Below, piece after piece: positions 34,523-44,718 of a stretch of 64,000 nucleotides of DNA; position 1 is the stretch's first letter, and every line of letters starts with the position of its first letter. The DNA lies in assembly GCA_037176725.1 (NCBI GenBank), contig JAZBRS010000060.1:57812001-57876000 (forward strand), in the 5' to 3' direction. Source of the DNA: Posidonia oceanica. Lineage: Eukaryota > Streptophyta > Magnoliopsida > Alismatales > Posidoniaceae. The position numbers and the translations under genes were made by a program. A model generated the notes under the pieces. The model ran no database searches and was not told where the DNA came from. It saw only the letters and a list, made by a program, of their open reading frames with translations.

Positions 34523-37500
34523 TGTAGCGATCCCGATCGGAACCAGGCTCGCTATTTAGCGGCGATTGAGATCCGAGGAAGAGGCTCAACTCGAAAAACA
34601 CTTAAAATCGAGGAGAAAAAGGAAAGATAAGACAAATCAGAGTCGCCACCACGTCTATTAACGGAAGACGAGGAAAACCGGGGTAATGCGTGAATTAACG
34701 CGCAAAACCGAGCAATAAATGCAAAGCAAAGCAATGCAAAGGGAAACAAATGCAAATACATGCAAATGAGATGACTCTAGCCTAGGATAAGGGCGGTACG
34801 GTCATTGCGGGCCAAAAGACAGGGTAAGGACTCCTGTTACGTGCGGGGAAGGTATTAGGCACCCCCGACACGCCCGAAAATCGGTCTTTCTAGGCTTACG
34901 CTCGCATACGCAGAAAGATGCAGGATTGAATGCCTATGTGCCTATGAATGCCTAAATGAATGCTCAAGGAGTGCTCTAAGTGGGAAGAAACAATGCAAGG
35001 AAGTAAACGTGCTCTCTAAGTGCTCAGCTGCGCTGTCTGTGTTCCGAACCAGGCGTAACCTAGCTCGTGAGAACTCCAGGCAGTAAGCATCACAGCCCTA
35101 TATGCAAATGCAAGCGAGAAAACAAAATAGCGAGAAAGTCACGCAATGCGATCGACATACAAAGGAAAACGGCGCAAAACACGCAAAACGAGGCGAGAAA
35201 CGAGCAATGCGCGCAAAACGATGCAAAAGAGCAAAACTGGCACGTAAAACGAGCGGAAAACAACGCAGCACGCAAAACGAGACAAGAGAGCAGGAAGGCA
35301 CGCAAAACAGGACGAGAAAACAGAATGGTACGCAAAACGGGGCGAAAGAATAAAACCGGCACGCAAAACGAACGAGAAGGCAAGACAGTGCGCAAAACGA
35401 GACAAGAAAACAGATGGGCACGCAAAACGGTGCCAAAACAGCGAAGCAAAAACCTCGGAAAAAGCCATGCAGATGCAAGAATGCAGAAAGAGATTAAAAG
35501 GGGTCAAAGGGGAGGCAAGACAACGTGTGTATAAGAACAAACGCTGTTTAGGACCACTCAGAGTAGGTGTGAAGACCTACTGAGGGGAGAAGGGGCAGAT
35601 GGAGGGATTACCACCTCTTTGCGACTGTTTCCCACTAAACCGTTCCACGGTGTGTCTCGCATGCTGCCCAAAGCTCGCGATGCGATCGGATCGTGGAAAA
35701 AGGGGAAGAAAGTCACATAAAGTGGCAAATCCAGGGAGAACGCAACACGAAACACACAGAGAAACGCGAAACGAGGATTTGAATAGACAAGCAGAAAGGG
35801 GAAGTCCTATTCTACATGCTCAAAGAGACAGAAAGCGAAAACAAGGAAAACTGTGCAGATGGCATGCAAATGAATACAATGCAGGGGTTCAGGAGGACAT
35901 ACCTGGAAATCCGGGAGCCTGATCTGAAATCTGTCTGGTCTATGCTGAAGAATGCTTTACTGCGGTCGCCTGGGCAGCTCACTTGAGAAGATCCAACGGT
36001 CGGATTGGAAGATATCGCAGCTCCAAGGCAGAAGGGCCAGAACAAGGGAGAAGAACAGATCTAGGTGTTCAGGAGGTCCTAGGGATGTGCAAAAAGGTCC
36101 TCCCAAGTGAAAGGGAGCTAGAAGTGCTAAGTGTGTGCAAGAAGATGCTAAAATGCAAGACTAAATGGATGCAGAATGCATGCAAAAGCAAGAAAAAGCA
36201 AAGAAAAGAAACTAGGAAAAACCAGGAATTCAGAAAGCGTTTTGAAAAAGAAGAGGGGCTAAAAAATGCAAATTTCCTAGAAAACAGGGTTCCATAGGAG
36301 AGGATTTTGAAAACAGGGGAAGACAAGGGTCTATTTGGCAAAAAACTAGGCTCAGAAAGGTGTTTTGAAAAGAAGGTATGCTTTGAAAGAGATTTTGAAA
36401 CCAAAAGGGGTCAGAGTGCAATTTTGAAAAAATCTAGGGTGTAAAATGCAAATTTTCCAGAAAACAAGGTCCTGGGGAGTCTGGGGGTACTAGTGGAAGG
36501 TCTGTATGAAATTTGGTAGGCATAGGGGCTAAAATGCAACCTAGGGGCAAAATGGTCTTTTCACATGATTTTTTAAAGCATGCAGGGACCTAAGTGTAGT
36601 TTTGAAATCATGTAGGGGCTGGAAATGCAATTTAGTATGGAAAACATGCTCTGGAATTTAAATGACAGGACCACAGTGCAATTTCTGGAAAATATGGGGT
36701 TAAAAATGCAATGCAGTAAGTTAAAATGCATGCAGCACAGTTACTGTCCATTTAAAATGGACCTAACTGCAAATATGATAAAGCAGAGGGGCAAATATGC
36801 AATGCATCAACCAAAATAAAAATCAGAACCTAAGTTTCTACAGTGCATGGACTTAAATGCAAAAACAGAAAAATGCAGGGACTTGGAATGCAATGCAGTA
36901 TGCAAAAATAAAAAATAATCCTAAGTTCTAACAGTGCATGGGACTTAAATGCAAAAATGAAAACATGCAAGGGGCCAGGATGCAATGCAGTATGCAAAAA
37001 TAAAAAATAATCCTAAGTTCTAACAGTGCATGGGACTTAAATGCAAAAATAAAAACATGCAAGGGGCCAGGATGCAATGCAGTATGGTAAAATATAAGTA
37101 AATAAATGAACTGACTTGGTGCAGGACTTAAGTGCAAAAAAAGAAAACAGGTGGACTAAACTACAAAATATTATAACAGCACAGCACAGTAAATGGATCT
37201 ACTTGCAAATATTGAAAACTATAAACAGATTATGCAATTTAGCATAGTATTCAATTAAAAACCAAGCAGACTAAATGAAATAAGGACTGGAATGTAAAAT
37301 GACAGAAACTTAAACCAAATATGCAATATTCACTTAAAAACCATATAAATGCAAAAATAAAGGCACAGTGTCGGCCGACGGTGACGAGCGCTGTAGCAGC
37401 TGGCTGCCGGAGCTCGTGACCGTCGGCACAGGGGGGCTGAGGGTGCGTAGTCGGGCGGAGGGCAACGTCGGCGATCGTCTGGAGCTCTGGGAATGGTCCG

Positions 37501-40500
37501 GGGCTCGCTCTGCTGGCCAGAGTGTCCGGAGGAAGAGCGGCCGGTGCCGGAGAAGGAGACCTGTCCGGCGAGCTGCTGCGGCGTCTGAGAGGTTCGGAGC
37601 TTGGTTCTGACCCACGGAAAAGCAGGAGGAGGAGGAGAGGGATCTAGGGGAAAGGAAGTTTACCTCTGGTCGTGTCCGGAGCATGCCCCCGACCTTAGTT
37701 GCACAGGAGCTGGCCGGAGCTCGTCGTCCGATTGCTGCGGAGGGTGCTGGCGGCTTGCGGTGGTCCGGACATCCTCAGGGTGATCTTCCGGTGCCTCCTG
37801 AACGATCAGGCGCGAGCTTCGGAGCTTGGGTGAGGAGTTGGCTTTTTTGGGTTGTCAGATTGTTGCCGGAGGTCGGGGAGGGGTGTTGCTGCTCGTCCGG
37901 TGGAGTGGAGCCCTCCGATGGGTTGCTGGGATGTTGGCGATGGAGTTTGGGTGCCTGGAGAGGGCTTCTGGAAGGCGTGGAGGGGAGTTTGAGGTCGGGG
38001 TCGATTTCTGGTCAGTGGGTGGAGGAACTGTTTGTAGTGGAGTTTACAGTCTGTGGGAGATGGCCGGGTTGGAAGTTAGGTGTTCTAGGAAGGTGGAGGT
38101 TCAGCGATTCTCTGGGTGGAGTTTGGAGGGAAGTAGCGGGCTGGAGTGGAGGGAATTGTGAAGTGGGCAGGTGTTGGGTTGCAGATTGGTGGCAGTTGGC
38201 TTCAGGTGGTTTCAGTGGGTGGAATGGCCGGGGAATGAGGCTGGGAAATGGCTGGGTTTTGGGTGAACTTGGGGGAGTAATTGGGAGGGAGATGGAGGTC
38301 TGAAGTGGTGCTGGGGAATTGGAAAAGGAAGAGGGACGTTTGCTGAATTTTCAGAGGAGAGGAGAGGAGAATTGGGTGCGGGGATTGGTCTGAGATGAGG
38401 CCTCTCTCCGGGATGTCATAGGGACTCTCGAACTCTACCCTCACTGCTCCCTTTTCTCTCGAAACGGAAAATGAAGAGGAAGAGATCAGAAGCTGATTCA
38501 GGTGGGGAAAAGAAGGTGGAATTCGCACTGATTCCTCTCTGGTCTGGCACTCACTCTCGGATGGCAAAAAAGGTGTTCGAAGGAGGGGAGAATTGGGCGC
38601 TTATATCAGGCCGAGGGCTGCCGGTGCACGCGCTGGTGATTTTCGAATTTCTCCGGCGCGAGTACTGCAGCAGACAAGAAGCGGATGCTGGCGAGACGAC
38701 AGGCAATTAAAGCCTCCCGGAATCGGTGCTGAGAGATGAGAGAGCGGCGGACGCTGTTGCATGATCTGATGGAGAGCTTGAATTCAAAAAAGAAGGAGGG
38801 AATGTCAGCTGGCCGTGGGAGAGAAAGCTGTGTGAAAGAAGAAAACACAGAAGGTGGAGGAGGAAGAAGGGTCGCGTGGGCTGGGCTGCTGCGGGCCGAG
38901 AAAAATAAAAAGAAAAAGGAAGAAACGGGCCGGAGGGCCCAGTAAGGAAAAGTAAGAAAGAAAGAAGGGAAATAAGGAAGAAAGAGGGGGTAGGATGGGA
39001 AAATAAAATAGGTAAAAATAAACTAAAAATAAATAAAAATATTAGAAGAGTTTTGCTATATATTAGGATTTTAACTAAGATTTTTAATGGTCATCTTGAG
39101 TAGATTAATGTGTTTTGGGCTTGATTAGAGTTCTAGGGCTTTGGTTTTACTTTTAATTAGTTTTCACTTGTTTAAATGTTTGTTAATCCCTTTTTAAATT
39201 ATTTTAAAAATTTTATTTCTTTTGTTGGACACTTAGGGTATTGATTAGGATTTTTCAGGATTTATTTCGTATTATTTTAGGGTTGGTTTTAGATTTTAAA
39301 GTTGTAGTCTTCTTAGGGTTTTTCTTTCTTAAGTCTTTTAAGTTATGTCTTGATTTTTTATTTATGGATTTTTCTTGAAGTTTTTAGTTGGATTTTTCTG
39401 GTTTGATAGGGTGTTTTTAAGCTTTTCAGATGTGTTTTCTTTTCCTTTTTTAATTAAGTTTTTACTTGTTTTTCTTTTGTTTGTTAGGTTAAGTCTTTTG
39501 CCTTTCTTAATTACTTGTTCTAGTATTTGATTTTTTAATTCTTCTTTTTGGGTTTGTTTTTTAATTCCTCTGATGGGTTTTTACCTTTGGTGGGTTTAGA
39601 TTTTATTTTAGCTTTTTCCTTGATTTTTCAGCATTTTCTTTTGATTTGTTTTGCATTTTTTAGTTTGCATGCTTGGTTTTCTTTTTTAGCTTGCTTAAGT
39701 CAAGTTTAAGTTGTTAATTGCTTGTTTAACATTTTTAATTGTTTTTCTTAGTGCACTGATTTGTTTGTTTTATGTTTTGAGATTTTACAGATTTTTATGG
39801 GTTTTTTTGGATTTTTGCAAGAGGGAGAAAAGGAAAAGAGAAGGAGGGAAGAAATGGAATAAAAAGGGGAATAAAAGGAAAAAGGATAGATTGGAGGAAA
39901 ACGATTTTTAAAAATTCAGAAAAAGTGTTAAAAATAAAGTAAAAATCAGGATAAAATAGAGGAGGGATAGAAGCACAGAGGGGGCCCACAGCCAGACCCA
40001 AAAAAGGATGAGAAGGGGGGAAAAAGGGAGATGATAATCAGGAGAGAGAGAGGAGAGAGAAAATGATAATCCCGGAGAGAGAAAAGGATAATTTGAGTGA
40101 AAGAGGGTCTTAATGGTCTTGGAATGGGGTGAAAATTGGTGGGTGGGTAGTCTAGGGTTTGAAGTCTTGGGTCTGAGGTTTTGGTTCGATTTTAAGGAGA
40201 TTTTGGAGGGGTTTCAAGGTGTAGAAAAGGATAGTTTCACCTAAGTTTTCTAGGGTTTTTGGGAATGGGTCAGGCTTGGAAATTCCTAGGTTTTTGGGTA
40301 GGTTTGTTGAGTGGATAGTGGTGGGTTTTCCTATGAATTTTGGTTAGGTTTTGAGGTTGGGAAGGGGGGTAAAGGTTTAGGCCAAGACAGGCTATTTTTG
40401 AAGGGTAGAGAGGAGGACTAGGGTTAGGGTTTGGTTGGGGTTTGATCCAGCAATCAAGAGGGCTCCAAGGGTCCAAGCCTGCCAAGATGGGGTGTCAACA
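34523..40500 (-). repeat. Element B 5' LTR
   Basis: This 5,978-bp LTR is the partner of 14646-20621. In element orientation it starts TGTTGACACC at 40500 and ends GCTACA at 34523, next to the primer site. Internal repeats match the other copy: the 30-bp-type array at 35177-35437 and direct repeats at 36920-37107. It should carry the promoter, but I cannot place a TATA box or start site with confidence. Confidence 0.96.
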
Positions 40501-40505
40501 CCTGC
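40501..40505. repeat. Target site duplication of element B, right copy (CCTGC)
   Basis: Identical to 14641-14645. To the right, element A's spacer resumes. Confidence 0.95.
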
Positions 40506-40867
40506 ATACATGCATCTTCAATTATCCTTTCTTTCTTATCAATCGTTCCGCTCTGCAACTCGCTTCGACCCTGAGACAGTACTTCTTGCCTAGAACGCGT
40601 TGACGCTGCTCGAGCTGCGCTGGTCCAGATCTCCTGCCAGCCCTTGCCCCCGTATCCACAGGACTGCTGCAGATTCCCCTTGCTTATCATTGCTTAACTG
40701 CTATATCCTGATATTGACTGCTAAGATGCATATTGAGCTACATTATCAGCCTTAGATTCTGCTCTCTGTCAGAGATTATATACCTGTGTGATCTGACTGT
40801 TTGCAATGGTAATAACAGGTACCTTCAAGATATGCTGTTATCTGCCTGTACCCCTGCGATCTGCGCA
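40506..40867 (+). other. Element A spacer resumed, upstream of the extra ORF
   Basis: Non-coding. It matches the sequence before the extra ORF in B (25640-25800), including GATTATA.CCT, GATCTGACTGTTT and an acceptor-like AACAG/GTACCTTCAAG (AG ending 40818). From this AG to the ATG is 49 bases in A and 47 in B, so the stretch is not conserved as protein. Confidence 0.65.
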
Positions 40868-42070
40868 ATGGGCTTCCCTACTCTGTTGACTCCAGCACAC
40901 TGCTCGGAGACCTTGCAAGAATGGATCGGCGAGCTTACCCAAGAAGACTGCGAAAAGCTGCGCCTGTGGGGCATCCCAACCAAGCTGCTGAAGGCTGCTG
41001 ATGTGGAAGTAAGCCGCCATCTTCTGTGTGCCGCCGCAAGATTCTGGAAACCGGCACACCACGTCTTTCGCTTCGGCAGAACTGAGCTTACACCCACACT
41101 GGAAGAAGTGCGTCGGATCTGCGGCTTCTCCAAGATCATGGGGCCGCCTATCTTCATGAGGCGCGACGGATATCTCGCGGTCCTGAGCCAGCTGACTGGG
41201 CTCCCTACTCGAAGCTGCCAACAGAGGCTAATCTGCACCAGCGGACCTGAACCTATGCTCCGCCTAGCGCACTTTGATGATGTCATGAAGAAGCACGTCG
41301 AACTCGGAGATGAGCTGTGGCTCCGAGGATTTGTCATCCGCTTCTTGGGCGAGCTGATCTTTACTCATGGCCGACTGACAGTGGCCATTGAGGTTGCAGA
41401 GATAGCACTTGCTGTGGTGACCCAGCACATAGACCTGGCACCAGTTGTTCTGGCGGAAACATATCGCGAGCTGGACCGCATCTCACATCGCTGCCGCCAC
41501 TTCCACGGCTGCGGGGCACTTATACAAGTCTGGCTAGCTGCACACTTAGAAATGAACTTTCTGCACCCCCAGGTGCATGCCTTCGAAGCCTACTGCAGCA
41601 GCGGCCGTGCCAAGACAGTCAAGAGCGTCAAAGAAGAATACAAAAGGGTATCAGCACTGACTGACGGCGCTGTGACCTGGCATATCATCTCCTCTGAGGC
41701 CGAGCCATTCACTGTCTTTTTCAGCGCACGTGACACGCAGCTGATCGTGCTACCAGGATTCACGGTGGGTGTGGAATACCACCCCATCAGGGTCATGCGC
41801 CAATTTGGCTTCCAGCAGGGCGCCTTTGTTGACAGCACAGTGCCCGAGCTCCTTCAAGCATACCCTCTCAGCACGACTGCCCCAACCAAGAAGCTGGCTG
41901 ATCTGATGCAGCATGGGGTGCGATCAACAGACATCGCAGCAGTGAGAGGTGTAGGATGCACCCCTGAGTATGAGACCGAGGTCCAAGAGCTCTGGCCCGT
42001 CGATGAAATCCCGCCAGGCGGCCCCCTATTCCCCGACTCCAGGCAGCCAAAGAAGGCCCAAACCAGCTAG
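40868..42070 (+). CDS. Extra ORF of element A: plant-mobile-domain/DUF7745-like protein
   Basis: An intact 400-codon frame from MGFPTLLTPAH (ATG 40868) to TAG 42068-42070, closely similar to the B copy at nearly every stretch and collinear without gaps. Substitutions cluster in a few segments (for example LPTRSCQQR versus LSTQACQQK), while ARFWKPAHHVFRF, GDELWLRGFVI, the IDLAPVVLAETYR region and HFHGCGALIQVWL are nearly unchanged. There is no signal peptide and no clear catalytic motif; predicted soluble, basic at the C-terminus (RQPKKAQTS). Its position 3' of integrase in sense orientation differs from the usual Ogre arrangement with an extra ORF before gag. Being open while gag-pol carries several lesions is notable. 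Role unknown. Confidence 0.82.
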   Translation: MGFPTLLTPAHCSETLQEWIGELTQEDCEKLRLWGIPTKLLKAADVEVSRHLLCAAARFWKPAHHVFRFGRTELTPTLEEVRRICGFSKIMGPPIFMRRDGYLAVLSQLTGLPTRSCQQRLICTSGPEPMLRLAHFDDVMKKHVELGDELWLRGFVIRFLGELIFTHGRLTVAIEVAEIALAVVTQHIDLAPVVLAETYRELDRISHRCRHFHGCGALIQVWLAAHLEMNFLHPQVHAFEAYCSSGRAKTVKSVKEEYKRVSALTDGAVTWHIISSEAEPFTVFFSARDTQLIVLPGFTVGVEYHPIRVMRQFGFQQGAFVDSTVPELLQAYPLSTTAPTKKLADLMQHGVRSTDIAAVRGVGCTPEYETEVQELWPVDEIPPGGPLFPDSRQPKKAQTS

Positions 42071-42620
42071 GCACTTGTGCAAACATCATGTGGTCTTCTT
42101 TCAAGTTATGCTGTATATTTTTGGCCTACCACAGGCATGTACTCATCAAGTTCTTTCAATGAAAAACTGTTTCTGCTATCTGCTTGCACTTCAACACTGC
42201 TTATTGCATTGCCTTATCATTGCCAGCATCATCTTGGGCCCCCTGGCCAGACTTGCAGCCAACATAACGCAGGAAAGTCCTCAGCACCCACTCCGGAGTC
42301 CAGAATCTTTGCAGACCCACGTTGGCAAGCCACGCCATCCAGCGTCCCCAGCTGAGTCATCTTCAGCGGGCTGGCACCCCCAACTGCTCGGCGATAGGTC
42401 CGTCAACCTGTCATCTTCTGCAGGTTGGTACCCCAAACTACTCGTCTGACAAACACGTCAGTTTTGTCTTCACCTTCTGCTTTTGATGCCAAGGACGCGC
42501 TGGCCAACCCCTGGTGTCATCCCGACACCAGGGGCATCTTTTGATCGCCCCTTGGTATCATTCTCCCCCTCCTTCCCCTATGATATTCCTGGTATCATGG
42601 GATGCTTCACTCTCGCGAAA
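42071..42620 (+). other. Element A region after the extra ORF
   Basis: Non-coding. Positions 42120-42300 match B on the other side of its ORF (GGGCCC, GACTTGCA). Positions 42340-42600 hold CGGGCTGGCACCCC.AACTGCTCGGCGA motifs equivalent to those at 23650-24130 of B, then CTGGTGTCATCCCGACACCA, an inverted repeat also present in B at about 23570-23595. Confidence 0.65.
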
Positions 42621-43165
42621 CCTCTTTGCCGGCCGATAAGTCCGATATCTTATCACCTTTTCTTATCAATCAATCTCATCATTATCTCATCCCCTCTTTG
42701 CCGGCCGATAAGTCCGATATCTTATCACCTTTTCTTATCAATCAATCTCATCATTATCTCATCCCCTCTTTGCCGGCCGATAAGTCCGATATCTTATCAC
42801 CTTTTCTTATCAATCAGTCTCATCATTATCTCACCCCCTCTTTGCCGGCCGATAAGTCCGATATCTTATCACCTTTTCTTATCAATCAGTCTCATCATTA
42901 CCTCATCCCCTCTTTGCCGGCCGATAAGTCCGATATCTTATCACCTTTTCATCAATCAGTCTCATCATTATCTCATCCCCTCTTTGTCGGCCGATAAGTC
43001 CGATATCTTATCAATCATCAATCAATCTCATCATTATCTCATCCCCTCTTTGCCGGTCGATAAGTCTGATATCTTATCATCTCTCATCATTATCTCATCC
43101 CCTCTTTGCCGGCCGATAAGTCCGATATCTTATCAATAAATCAATAAATCAATCAATCAATCAAT
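42621..43165. repeat. 72-bp tandem array in A 3' region
   Basis: Eight copies at 42621, 42693, 42765, 42837, 42909, 42979, 43045 and 43101. The first four spacings are exactly 72 bp; later units are shortened by deletion. The unit contains CCTCTTTGCCGGCCGATAAG and TCTCATCATTATCTCATCC. The array ends in a short AATC run. Confidence 0.95.
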
Positions 43166-44140
43166 CACTGCTTTTTCCTGTTGATAGGACCGTAAACTAT
43201 CATCTTGGGCTGATCCCCGATCTGGCCCGTAGTTGTGTTATACGGCTGACATCCAGTAACTGTCCCTCGTAATTGCACTTTCCAGTTGATAGGACTGTAA
43301 ACTATCGCTCCAGTTGATAGGACTGTAAACTATCGTTCCAGTTGATAGGACTGTATACTATCATTCCTTGGCTGATATCCGAAATTATCACTTGCAATTA
43401 CGTTATACGGCTGACATCCAGTAACTGTCCCTTGCAATTGCAGCTTCCAGTTGATAGGACTGTAAACTATCGCTCCAATTGATAGGACTGTAAACTATCG
43501 TTCCAGTTGATAGGACTGTAAACTATCATTTCTTGGCTGATATCCGAAACTATCACCTGCAATTGCATTATACGGCTGATAACCAGTAACTATTCCTCAT
43601 GATTGCGCTTTCCAGTTGATAGGACTGTAAACTATCGTTCCAGTTGATAGGACTGTAAACTATCCCTCGCAATCATGTTATACGGCTGATATCCAGTAAC
43701 TATTCCTCGCAAATGCCCTATCCAGTTGATAGGACTGTAAACTATCACTCCAGTTGATAGGACTGTAAACTATCGTTCCAGTTGATAGGACTGTAAACTA
43801 TCATTCTCTGGCATTTGCGTTATACGGCTGATACCCAGTAACTATCCCTCATGATTTGTGCTTTCCAGTTGATAGGACTGTAAACTATCGCTTCCAGTTG
43901 ATAGGTCTGTAAACTATCGTTCCAGTTGATAGGTCTGTAAACTATCGTTCCAGTTGATAGGACTGTAAACTATCCCGCACAACCATGTTATACGGCTGAT
44001 ATCCAGTAACTATCACTCACAACTGCCTCCGGTTGATAGGACCGTAAACTATCGTTCCAGTTGATAGGTCTGTAAACTATCGTTCCAGTTGATAGGACTG
44101 TAAACTATCACTCCCGGTTGATAGGATTGTAAACTATCCG
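43166..44140. repeat. Higher-order array of 27-28-bp units in A 3' region
   Basis: A unit of 27-28 bp (CCAGTTGATAGGACTGTAAA plus CTATCGTT) occurs in runs of two to four, separated by a second element of about 60-70 bp with TTATACGGCTGATATCCAGT and CTCGCAATTGC, giving a higher-order pattern. GGCTGATATCC..TAACTATC links it to B's 48-bp unit. Confidence 0.93.
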
Positions 44141-44634
44141 GCCGATAAGCCCGACACCTTATCACCTTTTTGGCGTGGCCTTGTCCCAGGAAGGCAAAGT
44201 CCCGCATCCCCTTGCGACAGGAGAGTTGGCCCCTCTCCCCTCGCACCCCTCTTTTTTCTGCTAGCTTGCTCCCCGGGCGGGGACAAGCTACACCTTTTCT
44301 TTCTTGCCTTGTCGCGCAAGTCTAGCCTTCCCGCCAGATCCTTGCGCCACATCGCACGCTTTCTTCTAGCATTTCTCTTGCATCATCTTTGCGCCTTCTC
44401 AGCTAGCATTGCATACTAATTTAGCATCATCAGCATCACTTGCACTGCATCAGCATTCTAGTTGCACTAACTTTTGTACTAGTGTCTGCATTGCATTTGC
44501 ATTAGCATGCATTGCATACTCTGCACATCATCCATCTGCACCTGCATTTTGCATTGCGGCAACGGGCTACGATTTTCGGTGCATCCGCCGAATAAGTAGC
44601 TCACGCCCATAGCAAACCTCTGCTCCCGCCGGTC
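44141..44634 (+). other. Element A region between arrays and polypurine tract
   Basis: Non-coding. It contains CATTGCATTAGC-like motifs (44400-44540) and the block GCGGCAACGGGCTACGA with GGTGCATCCGCCGAATAAG (44555-44600), shared with B and C. No gene seen. Confidence 0.65.
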
Positions 44635-44718
44635 AGATGGGGTGTCTTGTCAACCCTGAGCAGCGGCCTCGCTCCGCTTGACCTTGCTCAGGGAGGGGCA
44701 TCTGTTGACACCCCATCT
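44635..44718 (+). promoter_or_regulatory. Hairpin spanning A polypurine tract and 3' LTR start
   Basis: AGATGGGGTGTC (44635-44646) is the reverse complement of GACACCCCATCT inside the LTR start (to 44718). CCCTGAGCA (44654-44662) is the reverse complement of TGCTCAGGG (44685-44693). The polypurine tract and the cleavage point at 44702/44703 lie in the right arm. Confidence 0.82.
44690..44702 (+). promoter_or_regulatory. Polypurine tract of element A
   Basis: AGGGAGGGGCATC directly before TGTTGACACC of the 3' LTR; identical to that of B and C. Confidence 0.9.

Larger units (their letters stand above)
14646..40500 (-). mobile_element. Element B: young, non-autonomous Tat/Ogre-like LTR retrotransposon nested in A
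   Basis: This is a complete 25,855-bp element on the minus strand. Its two LTRs (5,976 and 5,978 bp) begin TGTTGACACC and end GCTACA in element orientation. A perfect 5-bp duplication CCTGC flanks it. Internal order read on the minus strand: primer site, leader, gag, protease (one-base frameshift), long linker, deletion junction, integrase core and C-terminus, spacer, extra ORF, three tandem arrays, polypurine tract. RT, both RNases H and the integrase zinc-binding part are missing. Gag and the extra ORF are open. The LTRs differ at only about 30-40 positions that I noticed by eye, so insertion is recent. It would need enzymes in trans to move. Confidence 0.96.
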
